Shown: piece by piece, positions 1 to 6,539 of the stretch
Layout of the letters: each line of letters starts with the position of its first letter
How positions within the stretch are numbered: position 1 is the stretch's first letter
Assembly: GCA_937941745.1 (NCBI GenBank)
Contig: CALDGV010000531.1
Coordinates: forward strand, 1-8,408
Source of the DNA: an uncultured Prosthecobacter sp.
Lineage (GTDB): Bacteria; Verrucomicrobiota; Verrucomicrobiia; Verrucomicrobiales; Verrucomicrobiaceae
DNA length: 8,408 nt
Reading direction: 5' to 3'
Translations under genes and position numbers: made by a program
The notes under the pieces: generated by a model
What the model was told of the DNA's origin: nothing
The model's database searches: none
The model's input: the letters and a program-made list of their open reading frames with translations, nothing else

Positions 1-1
1 C

Positions 2-1699
2 GATGGCCGCCGCGCCGGCGAGGTGCCTGCGGACCAAAAACTCGCATACATCCGCAAGCTTTTGAGCGAATCCGACCTCTCCGAGCAAAAGCTGCGCGTC
101 ATGGTCGAGTACGACCGCCGCCGCAATGACCCGAAGCAGCAGCTCAACAACCAGATCGGCGAAACCGCACGACTGCGCATCACCATCGCCGAGACTGCGG
201 AGCCCGGCACACGCCATTTGCGCCTGCGCACACCTTCAGGCCTCAGCAATCCCATGCGCTTCGTCATCGGCCAGCTTCCCGAGGTACTTGAGGCCGAGCC
301 TCAACGTGAGTTTGACCTCGAAAAATATCGTGGCGGCATGGACTCGATGAAGCAGGAAAAAGTGCCCACGCCCACCGCCCGGCTGCCCGTCACACTCAAT
401 GGCCGTATCATGCCCGGCGAGGTGGATGAGTTCACCTTCGAGGCAAGAAAAGACGAGCGTGTCGTCATCGCCATGCACGCACGCAGTTTGATCCCCTACC
501 TTGCCGATGCTGTTCCGGGCTGGTTTCAGAGCGTGGTGAGCCTGCACAATGCCGATGGCTACGAGGTCGGGTATGCCGATGGCTACCGCTTTGACCCTGA
601 CCCCGTGCTTTTCTACAAAATCCCCGCCGACGGCCTCTACCGCATCCGCGTGCATGACTCGATCTACCGCGGTCGTGACGATTTTGTGTACCGCATCCAT
701 GTGGGTCAGATTCCCTTCCTCACGGGCATTTCGCCGCTCGGAGCAACGGCGGGCGAAAAAGTCGAGATCACCTTCCAGGGCGGAAATCTCGGCTCCGACT
801 TTAAACAGAGCTACGAAGCCCCGAAAGAGCCAGGAATCGTGCTTTTGCATGCCAAAGCCGGCGGACAGCGCTCCAACGCGATTCCCTTCCAGATCGACAA
901 CGTGCCGCAGGAGCGCGAACGCGAGCCGAACAACACGCTCGGCACCGCGCAGATGCTGGAACCACCAATGATCGTCAATGGTGTCATCGAAAGCACCGGC
1001 GAGGCCGATTTCTACCGCGTGAAGGCCAATGGTGGGCGCGAGATGATCTTTGAGATCTTCGCGCGGCGGCTTGGCTCGCCCGTGGATGCCTCCCTCACTG
1101 TCTTTGACCAGAATGGGAAACAGGTGGCCTTCAATGACGACCATGAGGACCTCGGTAGCGGCCTCACCACGCATCATGCCGACTCCCGCATCAGCATGAA
1201 GATGCCTCCCGGCGGCAGCGCCTTCATCCGAGTCACCGACACGCAGGGTCAGAGCGGCCCGACCAATGCCTACCGGCTCAAAGTGCGTGCCGCAGACCCC
1301 GCGTTCGCGCTGCGTGTGACGCCCTCCTCCCTGAACGCCAAGCCCGGCGGTGCCGCCCGCCTCACCGTGCATGCACTGCGGGATGGCGGCTTCACCGGAC
1401 CGATCATACTCACACTCAAAGATGCGCCATCAGGCTTTGCCATGCATAATGCCACCATCCCCGAAGGCCAGGACAAGGCGGATGTCTCCATTGCCGTGCC
1501 ATCCGGCACCGATCTCGAAAGACCCATCGTTCTCACTGTCGTCGGAAGCGGTGGCGAGTCACCCAACACCTTTGTAGCCACCGCCGTGCCCGCCGAGGAC
1601 ATGATGCAGGCCTTCATCTACCGCCATCTCGTGCCGGTGGACGCGCTGCTCGTCGATGTCCGCACCCCACCGCCACCACCGGAGAAGCCCACACCTTGA
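2..1699 (+). CDS. Secreted PPC / IPT-Ig-like multidomain protein (5' partial)
   Basis: The reading frame is open from base 2 to TGA at 1697-1699 (565 residues visible), so the gene starts left of the window; the GTG at 23 is only an internal valine codon. Numbering from that GTG: residues about 45-95 look like the end of an N-terminal IPT/Ig-like unit (LRLRTPSGLSNP, then GQLPEVLEAEP). Residues about 120-228 form a PPC-like beta domain (LNGRIMPGEVDEFTFEA; GLYRIRVHD). Residues about 229-292 are an IPT/TIG-like unit (PLGATAGEKVEITFQGGNLG). Residues about 300-424 are a second, clearer PPC domain (EREPNNTLGTAQ; GEADFYRVKA; FIRVTDTQGQ). Residues about 428-520 are an Ig-like domain. The tail is proline-rich. 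No catalytic motif is visible. Proteins of this build are abundant and probably exported in Planctomycetota and Verrucomicrobiota; a binding or adhesive role is inferred. The signal peptide would be off-window. The GYD gene follows after 31 bases on the same strand. Confidence 0.8.
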   Translation, partial: DGRRAGEVPADQKLAYIRKLLSESDLSEQKLRVMVEYDRRRNDPKQQLNNQIGETARLRITIAETAEPGTRHLRLRTPSGLSNPMRFVIGQLPEVLEAEPQREFDLEKYRGGMDSMKQEKVPTPTARLPVTLNGRIMPGEVDEFTFEARKDERVVIAMHARSLIPYLADAVPGWFQSVVSLHNADGYEVGYADGYRFDPDPVLFYKIPADGLYRIRVHDSIYRGRDDFVYRIHVGQIPFLTGISPLGATAGEKVEITFQGGNLGSDFKQSYEAPKEPGIVLLHAKAGGQRSNAIPFQIDNVPQEREREPNNTLGTAQMLEPPMIVNGVIESTGEADFYRVKANGGREMIFEIFARRLGSPVDASLTVFDQNGKQVAFNDDHEDLGSGLTTHHADSRISMKMPPGGSAFIRVTDTQGQSGPTNAYRLKVRAADPAFALRVTPSSLNAKPGGAARLTVHALRDGGFTGPIILTLKDAPSGFAMHNATIPEGQDKADVSIAVPSGTDLERPIVLTVVGSGGESPNTFVATAVPAEDMMQAFIYRHLVPVDALLVDVRTPPPPPEKPTP

Positions 1700-1730
1700 T
1701 TTGAATCCCATCAACAACCCCGACACGATC

Positions 1731-2018
1731 ATGAAGCGCTGCATCACCCTCCTGAAGTTCACCGAGAAAGGTTCCGCCCACATCAAAGAATCCACCTCAC
1801 GCGCCCACGCCTTTGACGCGCTCGCCGAAAAGTCCGGCGTGAAGGTCGAAGGCCAGTTCTGGACCATCGGCCACTACGACGGTGCGCTCGTCCTCGCCGC
1901 TGACAGCGAAGCCAAAATCCTCCACCTCCTGGCCTCCCTCGCCGCCCTCGGCAACGTGCGGACAGAAACGCTGCAAGCCTTCACCGACAAGGAGTTCGAC
2001 GCCATCCTGAAGGCGTGA
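1731..2018 (+). CDS. GYD domain-containing protein
   Basis: This 95-residue soluble protein begins at ATG 1731 (MKRCITLLKFTEKG). An upstream in-frame ATG at 1656 would lie inside the preceding gene and add unrelated residues, so it is rejected. The protein matches the small GYD-domain family end to end: an N-terminal beta strand ITLLKFTEKG, the helix TSRAHAFDALAEKSGVKVEG, the strand-turn FWTIGHYDGALVLAA where family members have G-x-YD, and the C-terminal block LGNVRTETLQAFTDKEFDAIL. The fold is expected to be a compact alpha/beta ferredoxin-like domain related to dimeric alpha-beta barrel proteins. The biochemical function of the family is not established. It lies 31 bases after the PPC-protein gene with no obvious Shine-Dalgarno sequence, and the two are probably co-transcribed, but a functional link is not evident. 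It converges on the nitrate reductase operon. Confidence 0.85.
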   Translation: MKRCITLLKFTEKGSAHIKESTSRAHAFDALAEKSGVKVEGQFWTIGHYDGALVLAADSEAKILHLLASLAALGNVRTETLQAFTDKEFDAILKA

Positions 2019-2030
2019 TGCTTCATCAAG

Positions 2031-2044
2031 GCTGCCAACGCAGC
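2031..2044. terminator. Small hairpin between convergent genes, possible terminator
   Basis: The 27-base gap between the two converging genes holds a perfect 5-bp stem with a 4-base loop (gctgc-caac-gcagc), extendable by a G-T and an A-T pair (2029-2046). It sits just past the nrfD stop codon and 12 bases past the GYD stop, where a bidirectional terminator would be expected. No T-run follows on either strand, so a classical intrinsic terminator is not demonstrated. Confidence 0.35.
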
Positions 2045-2045
2045 T

Positions 2046-3356
2046 TCAGACGCCTCCATCGCCCATCGCCAGGGAGTCCTCTGGTGTGATGGTTCTCGCA
2101 CCGCTGGCGTCCTTGAGCTTGCGGCTGTGGATGTTGATCGTGATTTTGAGGAGCAGGGTGTAGATCATGAAGCCCAGCGCCCAGATGCCGGCGGTGATTT
2201 TCCATTCGGTGAGGCTGGGGCGGTATTCGACGATCTCGTGCAGGGTGCTGGGGATGAAGGCGGGAATGATCATGCCCATGCCTTTTTCGATCCACAGACC
2301 CACGAAGGCGAGCAGGCAGGCTGTGTTCAGGAGTAAGGGACGGCGATTGATCCTTGGCTGCATGAAGAGGATCACTGCGACGACGGTGAACACGATCGAG
2401 GTCCAGATCCACGGCACCAGCTCATGATGGCCGTGCAGGCCAAAGTAGAGATACTTCGCGGCACCGGTGTGGCTGCCGCCGGTGTAGAACTCGACGAAGA
2501 TCTCGGAAACGACCATGAGCAGGCTGATGAGGATGGTGATGCGGACGATGCTCACGAGCGTGCGGATGGCTCCCTCACCAAACATGCGCCCGGTTTGCCA
2601 GCGGATGATCTGGATGGCGACGATGATGAAGGCGGGGCCGCTGACGAAGGCGCTGGCTAGGAAGCGCGGGGCGAGCAGCGCGGTGTTCCAGAAGGGCCGA
2701 CCACCCAGTCCGCAGTAGAGGAAGGCGGTGACGGTGTGGATGCTGATGGCCCAAACGATGCTGAGGAACACGGCGGGCATATACATCTTCGCCACGGGCT
2801 GCTGAGCACGAAAGCGCTTATAAAGCAGGTAGCCGCAGATATAGACGTTGATGGCGAAATAGCCGTTCAGCACGATGACATCCCAGGTGAGCATGGAGAC
2901 GGGAAAGTTAAATTTCCCGAGGCCGGGCATCATGTGCCAGAAGCGGTCGGGCCTGCCAAGATCGCACACGACGAACATGATGCTCATGATGATGGCGGCG
3001 ATGGCGAGCAGTTCGCCGATGATGACGATGTCGTGCATCTGCTCGTCATGATACAGGTAGGCCGGGATGACCATCATGACGCCACCAGCGGCCAGGCCGA
3101 CGAGGAAGGTGAAGTTTGCGATGTAGAGGCCCCAGGAGACGTGGTCGCTCATGGCAGTGAGGGCCATGCCATCGCGCACCTGGACGGCCCAGGCGTTCGC
3201 GCCGACGAGGAAGACGGCGGTGAGCAGCGTCATCCACACATAAAACTTCCAGCCACCCTCGACGGACTGGCTGAAGGCGTTCCAGGCAAAGCGGAGATAC
3301 TGCCGCCATTCGGGCACGGGCGTGGCGGGCACAGGGATGACGGCGGGATCACTCAT
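2046..3356 (-). CDS. nrfD: NrfD/PsrC-family membrane subunit (DsrP-like), putative quinol dehydrogenase
   Basis: This is a 436-residue integral membrane protein starting at ATG 3356-3354. A longer frame to 3518 would read through the upstream gene out of frame and add non-hydrophobic residues, so it is rejected. About ten hydrophobic segments lie near residues 38-56, 77-97, 109-130, 157-180, 191-215, 225-251, 267-289, 312-332, 340-357 and 386-408. Family-like blocks include SWGLYIANFTFLVGLAAGG (75-93), DLGRPDRFWHM (132-142), WDVIVLNGY (158-166), WAISIHTVTAFLY (202-214) and LLAPRFLASAFVSGPA (227-242). These recall the DsrP/HmcC branch more than enteric NrfD; that placement is from memory of the family. 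Members exchange electrons between membrane quinones and a partner ferredoxin, here the gene just upstream (8-base overlap, 3349-3356). In this operon it probably oxidises quinol for nitrate reduction. It is the last gene, ending at the convergent gap. The symbol denotes the family, not a role in nitrite reduction. Confidence 0.9.
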   Translation of the reverse strand: MSDPAVIPVPATPVPEWRQYLRFAWNAFSQSVEGGWKFYVWMTLLTAVFLVGANAWAVQVRDGMALTAMSDHVSWGLYIANFTFLVGLAAGGVMMVIPAYLYHDEQMHDIVIIGELLAIAAIIMSIMFVVCDLGRPDRFWHMMPGLGKFNFPVSMLTWDVIVLNGYFAINVYICGYLLYKRFRAQQPVAKMYMPAVFLSIVWAISIHTVTAFLYCGLGGRPFWNTALLAPRFLASAFVSGPAFIIVAIQIIRWQTGRMFGEGAIRTLVSIVRITILISLLMVVSEIFVEFYTGGSHTGAAKYLYFGLHGHHELVPWIWTSIVFTVVAVILFMQPRINRRPLLLNTACLLAFVGLWIEKGMGMIIPAFIPSTLHEIVEYRPSLTEWKITAGIWALGFMIYTLLLKITINIHSRKLKDASGARTITPEDSLAMGDGGV

Positions 3357-4344
3357 CGAAGAAGTAGAAGAATTGAGGTTTGAGGCCGAGTTCCTCCTTG
3401 AGGACGAAGACGCGCTTGTTTTCGAGCACGTAGCGGACCTCGGAGGCGGGATCATTGAGATCACCAAAAACGCGGGCACCGGTGGGACATGCCTCCAAAC
3501 AGGCTGGCAGGCGGCCATTCCGCGTGCGGTGCAGGCAGAAGGTGCATTTCTCCATCACGCCCTGCGGACGGATGCGGTTGCTGAGGTAGCTTTGATCCGG
3601 ATTGATCTCAGGGGCGGGGATTTGCGGCTTCTGCCAGTTGAAGCGGCGGGCGTGATACGGACACGCGGCCTCGCAGTAGCGGCAGCCGATGCACCAGTTG
3701 TAATCGACGACAACGATGCCGTCTTTTTCCTTCCAAGTAGCCTCGACCGGGCAGACATCGACGCAGGGCGGATGCTCGCACTGCTGGCACTGCACGGGCA
3801 TGTAGTATTTGTCCGGCTGCGGCACGGGATGGTCGTAGTGGACGTTGCCTTTTTCGAAGTCCATCGAGCCTTTCGTCATCTCAAAGACGCGGATGTAGCT
3901 CTGGTGGGAGGGGCGGTCATGATTGTTCTCCAAATGGCATGCCTCGGCGCATTTGCGGCAGCCGTTGCAGATGGAAAGATTGAGCGCGTAACCAAATTTC
4001 ACGCCTTCCTGCGGCTTAGGGTCGCTGATGGTCACATCGGCTCCGTATTGCTCTTTGGCCTCTTGGGTGAGGCGGGTGATGACGGTGGCGATTTCGTCTT
4101 TGCTGAGCTCCTTATAGTGCTTTTGCAGGAACTCATCCATCGAGGTTTCTTTGGTCAGCTCGGTGAGCGGCGCGAGCGCTTTGGCATACGCGGCGACGCC
4201 GAGTGTGGCTCCGAGACCCTTCAGCACGGCGCGGCGGGTGGAGCCGTCATCGCCGGGAGGCGGCGATGCGTTGGTAGAACCTCCGGAGCAGGAGCAATTG
4301 CCGCCGCAGGGTGTTTTGGGTGATGCAGGTGCGGGATCGTTCAT
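3349..4344 (-). CDS. Tat-exported four-[4Fe-4S] ferredoxin subunit (NrfC/DsrO-like)
   Basis: This 331-residue protein starts at ATG 4344, three bases after the cytochrome stop. A twin-arginine motif (STRRAVLKGLG, Arg37-Arg38) precedes a short hydrophobic stretch (about 44-58), indicating Tat export and periplasmic action. Sixteen cysteines make four cluster motifs: C126-x2-C129-x2-C132-x3-C136; C186-x2-C189-x4-C194-x3-C198; C218-x2-C221-x2-C224-x3-C228; C267-x2-C270-x11-C282-x3-C286. This is the layout of NrfC, PsrB, DsrO and HybA electron-transfer subunits, which partner NrfD-type membrane proteins, and such a gene overlaps it by 8 bases. It should pass electrons from NrfD to the tetrahaem cytochrome encoded just upstream or to the NapB-like protein. 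Two things are odd: the n-region before the twin arginines is long (36 residues) and has three cysteines (PCGGNCSCSGG, Cys13, 17, 19), and about 60 helical, charged residues (about 65-120) separate the signal from the first cluster. It is not NapG by context, since no NapH is present. Confidence 0.88.
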   Translation of the reverse strand: MNDPAPASPKTPCGGNCSCSGGSTNASPPPGDDGSTRRAVLKGLGATLGVAAYAKALAPLTELTKETSMDEFLQKHYKELSKDEIATVITRLTQEAKEQYGADVTISDPKPQEGVKFGYALNLSICNGCRKCAEACHLENNHDRPSHQSYIRVFEMTKGSMDFEKGNVHYDHPVPQPDKYYMPVQCQQCEHPPCVDVCPVEATWKEKDGIVVVDYNWCIGCRYCEAACPYHARRFNWQKPQIPAPEINPDQSYLSNRIRPQGVMEKCTFCLHRTRNGRLPACLEACPTGARVFGDLNDPASEVRYVLENKRVFVLKEELGLKPQFFYFFDE

Positions 4345-4347
4345 GGC

Positions 4348-4989
4348 TCAATGCTCTGCGGGGACGTTGGGAACGGAAATGCGGTCGCGTGGCGGCAGCA
4401 CGGGTCTCACAAGGGGAAATTCAGGATGATGCGGGTCGTGGCAGTTGACGCAGTTGTTGCGCACGCGTGGACCTTTGCTGAGATCCCAGTGGCCGTTCAT
4501 GCCGCCGTGGCTGCCGTGGAGGTAATCACGCATCGCCGTGCCGTGGCACTGGGCGCAGAGCGTCATCACATCGGGGAAGGCTACGCTGCGTCCATCGGCG
4601 AGATGGAGCGCGTCGTAGTCTTTCGCGTTGTGGCAGCTCAGGCAGGTTAGATTGCCGTGGGCGTAGCTGAGGCCGCGATGGGCCTGGAAAAGATCGTGCG
4701 CGGTGTTGCGCATGGTGTTCGGTGTGGTGGTGCTGTGGCAGGTGCTGCATGCGGCGGTGATGGCGCGGCCTTGCGCATCCTTCAGGCCGGTGTCGAGCCT
4801 CGGCGTGGGCGGGCCGGGTTTGATGGCCACGAGATGCTTCTCCGCTTTTGGCCGGCTCTTCATTACCGGAGCGGATTCAGCGGCGCCGAGATTTTTTTGC
4901 GCCCACACGACCGCGAGGCTGCAAAGCGTGGCGAAGCCCACGAGGGCAATCCACGCGAGGCTGGGGTGTTGTTTCAAAAGTCGGCTCAT
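4348..4989 (-). CDS. Membrane-anchored tetrahaem cytochrome c
   Basis: This 213-residue protein starts at ATG 4989, which overlaps the preceding stop as ATGA; a longer frame to 5064 would read through that gene and is rejected. One hydrophobic segment (about 11-30) acts as an uncleaved anchor or signal sequence. Four CXXCH haem-c sites follow: C81-STCH, C116-LSCH, C145-AQCH and C180-VNCH. Histidines that could be sixth ligands include 98, 104, 111, 129, 158, 161, 167, 187 and 188. The block YLHGSHGGMNGHWDLSKGPR between haems 3 and 4, and the ending CVNCHDPHHPEFP, are typical of small multihaem cytochromes with doubled CXXCH motifs. It is not a clear NapC/NrfH-type quinol dehydrogenase: the anchor is followed by a roughly 50-residue haem-free linker instead of an immediate haem site. 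Placed directly before the ferredoxin/NrfD pair, it probably relays electrons from the ferredoxin to the NapB-like protein; that route is inferred. Confidence 0.85.
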   Translation of the reverse strand: MSRLLKQHPSLAWIALVGFATLCSLAVVWAQKNLGAAESAPVMKSRPKAEKHLVAIKPGPPTPRLDTGLKDAQGRAITAACSTCHSTTTPNTMRNTAHDLFQAHRGLSYAHGNLTCLSCHNAKDYDALHLADGRSVAFPDVMTLCAQCHGTAMRDYLHGSHGGMNGHWDLSKGPRVRNNCVNCHDPHHPEFPLVRPVLPPRDRISVPNVPAEH

Positions 4990-5312
4990 GAGGCGGAATC
5001 GAAGTGGTGCTGGATGCGCACGAGGCGGAACTGGCCGCCGGGCAGCGCCATGACGGTGTCCCACCAGTCGGCGTCCTGAAAACGATAGCGAAACTGCACG
5101 GCGCGTGCTCCGCCATCGAGCAGGAGACGGCGTCCGTCATCGAGCGTGACGGCTGCGTTTTCCGGCACATGGCCGGTGGCGGCATATTTCGGGATGATCT
5201 CAGTGATCTGGGCGCAGGCACCGATGTCGCGCAGCAGCCTCTCCAGCTCGGCGGCGTCGAATTGAGCCTGCTGCAGCTCGGGCAGCGGCGTTGTGGCGGT
5301 GGGGTCGCTCAT
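4986..5312 (-). CDS. Unrecognised 108-residue protein of the nap operon
   Basis: The start ATG 5312 overlaps the stop of the NapF-like gene (ATGA, 5309-5312) and the stop overlaps the next start (ATGA, 4986-4989), so the gene is real and translationally coupled on both sides. I do not recognise the family. There is no signal peptide, membrane segment or cofactor motif; the only cysteine is Cys33. Residues about 13-40 are predicted helical (AAELERLLRDIGACAQITEI). The rest looks like a beta-rich fold: AAVTLDDGRRLLLDGG, AVQFRYRFQDADWWDTVM with a Trp-Trp pair (83-84), then GGQFRLVRIQHHF. It is probably cytoplasmic. Its size and place would suit a NapA-maturation accessory such as NapD, and no NapD is otherwise visible, but the sequence does not look like NapD, so this is only a suggestion from context. 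Confidence 0.75.
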   Translation of the reverse strand: MSDPTATTPLPELQQAQFDAAELERLLRDIGACAQITEIIPKYAATGHVPENAAVTLDDGRRLLLDGGARAVQFRYRFQDADWWDTVMALPGGQFRLVRIQHHFDSAS

Positions 5313-5656
5313 GCGGGCTGCGGGGTGAGGGTTGTTGGACGGCGCGGGAGCATGAGCACGGCATTGCGCGGCGCTGGACAGACGTCGTGACAGACACCGC
5401 AGCCGGTGCAGACATCCGCCACGACCATCGGCATACCGCGATCTTTTGTCATCGCACCCGACACGGGGCAGCGCTCCACGCACACGGAGCAAAACGAGGT
5501 AAGTGCGATGCAAAACCGCCCCTGGATGATGGCAGTGCGCGGCGTCGCAGGTGTGGCCGATGCGGTGACTTCCACAGCACGCACCGGAACCGCCTTCTTT
5601 TGAAAAGGCCGGCTGAGGGCGGTGAAGAAGCCCCGTCTGGACACAGATGCGCTCAT
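5309..5656 (-). CDS. NapF-like ferredoxin, two [4Fe-4S] motifs
   Basis: This 115-residue protein starts at ATG 5656, overlapping the stop of the NapB-like gene by four bases (ATGA). Eight cysteines form two cluster motifs: C49-x6-C56-x2-C59-x3-C63-P and C83-x2-C86-x2-C89-x3-C93-P. The first, with its six-residue opening gap, recalls the unusual cysteine spacing in the C-terminal half of enteric NapF (CLAYQSVECRRC region), and the second is a standard ferredoxin motif (CTGCGVCHDVCP). The start (SVSRRGFFTALSRPF) resembles the SRRG opening of NapF. Although it looks like a twin-arginine motif, no hydrophobic stretch follows, so a cytoplasmic location is more likely. NapF is a cytoplasmic iron-sulfur protein that interacts with NapA before export; a similar accessory role is inferred here. 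It is shorter than enteric NapF (about 164 residues) and lacks that protein's N-terminal cluster motifs. Confidence 0.8.
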   Translation of the reverse strand: MSASVSRRGFFTALSRPFQKKAVPVRAVEVTASATPATPRTAIIQGRFCIALTSFCSVCVERCPVSGAMTKDRGMPMVVADVCTGCGVCHDVCPAPRNAVLMLPRRPTTLTPQPA

Positions 5657-6537
5657 GGTTTCGGCGGCGGGTTTGCGGGTGGTGTCGGCACTGCGGCTGG
5701 TGCGGCGGCGGTGTCTGTTTTCTTCACCGCATCCAGCGGCGGTGCAGGCAAAAACTGGCGCTGGTCATTCGTGGCGGCGGGCACATGGCACTGCGTGCAG
5801 CTCTGCCGCTCAGGATGCGGTGTGCGCAGGGCAAAGAGGCCCTTCGGACCATGACAGCTCATGCAATCACTGCGCATCAGTGTGCGATGCGGCACGGTGG
5901 GCGGCGCTCCGGGCCAGGCACGCGGGCCATTCGGCGGCGCTTCGGCTCCCTGGAAGGAGTTCTCCGTGAGCGCGACGGCAAAAGCAGCGGCATCCGCTGA
6001 GCTGAAAGCTCCACGCGAGGACACATGGCACTGCGTGCAACTGCCGCCGAAGGTCGGATGGCTGATCTTCGAGGCGAAACGGTCCTTCACCTGCAAACCC
6101 TGCGCATGACAGGCCAGGCAGGCCGCCGAGGAGTCCTGCATGATGGGATGCGGCACGGTGGGCGGTGCTCCATCATAGGCGCGGCGGCTGGCGCGTGCCT
6201 GGAGCGCGGCCAGCTTCACCTCCATCGGCACGGGGGCGGCACCAGCAGGCGCTGCTGCCGCGGGCTGCTGGAAATCCACGAGTGAGTTCCGCCACTGCGC
6301 GTTCGGGCCGTCCCTCGACCAGTCCTGATCAATGTAGCGCACGGCCACGGGCACGTTCGTGGCCCCGGTGAGATCGCGATGCGTGTCATGCTTCACCACG
6401 GCGACGGCGCGGGTCATGGCGATGGCGCTGTTCGTCTGCCGCAGGCCGACGAAGTAGCCGCTCACGGCGACAAGCGCGATGATGCCGCCGACGATGAGGC
6501 CGGACTCGATGCGCTTCGATTTCGGTTCGTCAGGCAT
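5653..6537 (-). CDS. napB: Tetrahaem NapB-like cytochrome c (two tandem NapB-type units)
   Basis: This 294-residue protein starts at ATG 6537, two bases after the napA stop; a longer frame to 6579 would overlap napA and adds an arginine-rich stretch, so it is rejected. An N-terminal membrane segment (about 12-32) anchors it in the periplasm. Haem-c sites are C140-LACH, C167-TQCH, C225-MSCH and C247-TQCH. NapB, the electron-donating partner of NapA, normally has two. Here the NapB signature GAPPTVPH precedes each pair (123-130 and 210-217), with His130, His160, His217 and His241 as likely sixth ligands. NSFQG and NGPRAWPGAPPTVPH (193-217) are also typical of NapB. The protein is therefore a tandem duplication of the dihaem unit. 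Residues about 91-103 and 270-294 are alanine/proline-rich linkers. It should pass electrons from the membrane module to NapA. The symbol reflects homology of each half; the whole is not a standard NapB. Confidence 0.87.
   Translation of the reverse strand: MPDEPKSKRIESGLIVGGIIALVAVSGYFVGLRQTNSAIAMTRAVAVVKHDTHRDLTGATNVPVAVRYIDQDWSRDGPNAQWRNSLVDFQQPAAAAPAGAAPVPMEVKLAALQARASRRAYDGAPPTVPHPIMQDSSAACLACHAQGLQVKDRFASKISHPTFGGSCTQCHVSSRGAFSSADAAAFAVALTENSFQGAEAPPNGPRAWPGAPPTVPHRTLMRSDCMSCHGPKGLFALRTPHPERQSCTQCHVPAATNDQRQFLPAPPLDAVKKTDTAAAPAAVPTPPANPPPKP
5886..5910. repeat. Intragenic direct repeat, copy in second NapB-type unit
   Basis: This 25-base stretch recurs at 6147-6171 with one mismatch. 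It encodes the GAPPTVPH block of the second unit (on the minus strand). The 261-base offset equals 87 codons, matching the protein-level offset of residues 123 and 210. It marks internal duplication of the cytochrome gene. Confidence 0.7.
6147..6171. repeat. Intragenic direct repeat, copy in first NapB-type unit
   Basis: This is the partner of the 5886-5910 copy, differing at one base, and encodes the GAPPTVPH block of the first unit. A second pair of 18-base identical copies lies at 5782-5799 and 6022-6039 over the two CTQCH haem sites (240-base offset, 80 codons). Such nucleotide identity may reflect a fairly recent duplication, gene conversion, or simple constraint on short conserved motifs. 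Confidence 0.7.
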
Positions 6538-6539
6538 GA

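Noticed and set aside
23..25. GTG as the start of the first gene
   Set aside because: The frame continues upstream to the window edge, no signal peptide follows the GTG, and the domain there is already in progress.
551..586. Twelve-base direct repeat (gccgatggctac) in the PPC protein gene
   Set aside because: It encodes a local ADGY repeat within one beta domain and has no sign of being a mobile or regulatory element.
236..1372. Long minus-strand open frame (378 codons) opposite the PPC protein gene
   Set aside because: The plus-strand frame has clear PPC/Ig-like domains; the opposite frame has no recognisable domain and is a high-GC shadow.
2736..3383. Plus-strand Asp/His/Gly-rich open frame opposite nrfD
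   Set aside because: Its composition is the antisense of a membrane protein, and it has no motif or plausible neighbour relationship.
3322..4323. Plus-strand open frame of 333 codons opposite the ferredoxin gene
   Set aside because: The minus strand shows four complete [4Fe-4S] motifs and a Tat signal; the plus frame is low-complexity Ala/Gly/Val-rich antisense.
5591..5656. Tat signal peptide on the NapF-like protein (SRRGFF)
   Set aside because: No hydrophobic h-region follows the arginines; NapF itself begins with SRRG yet is cytoplasmic.
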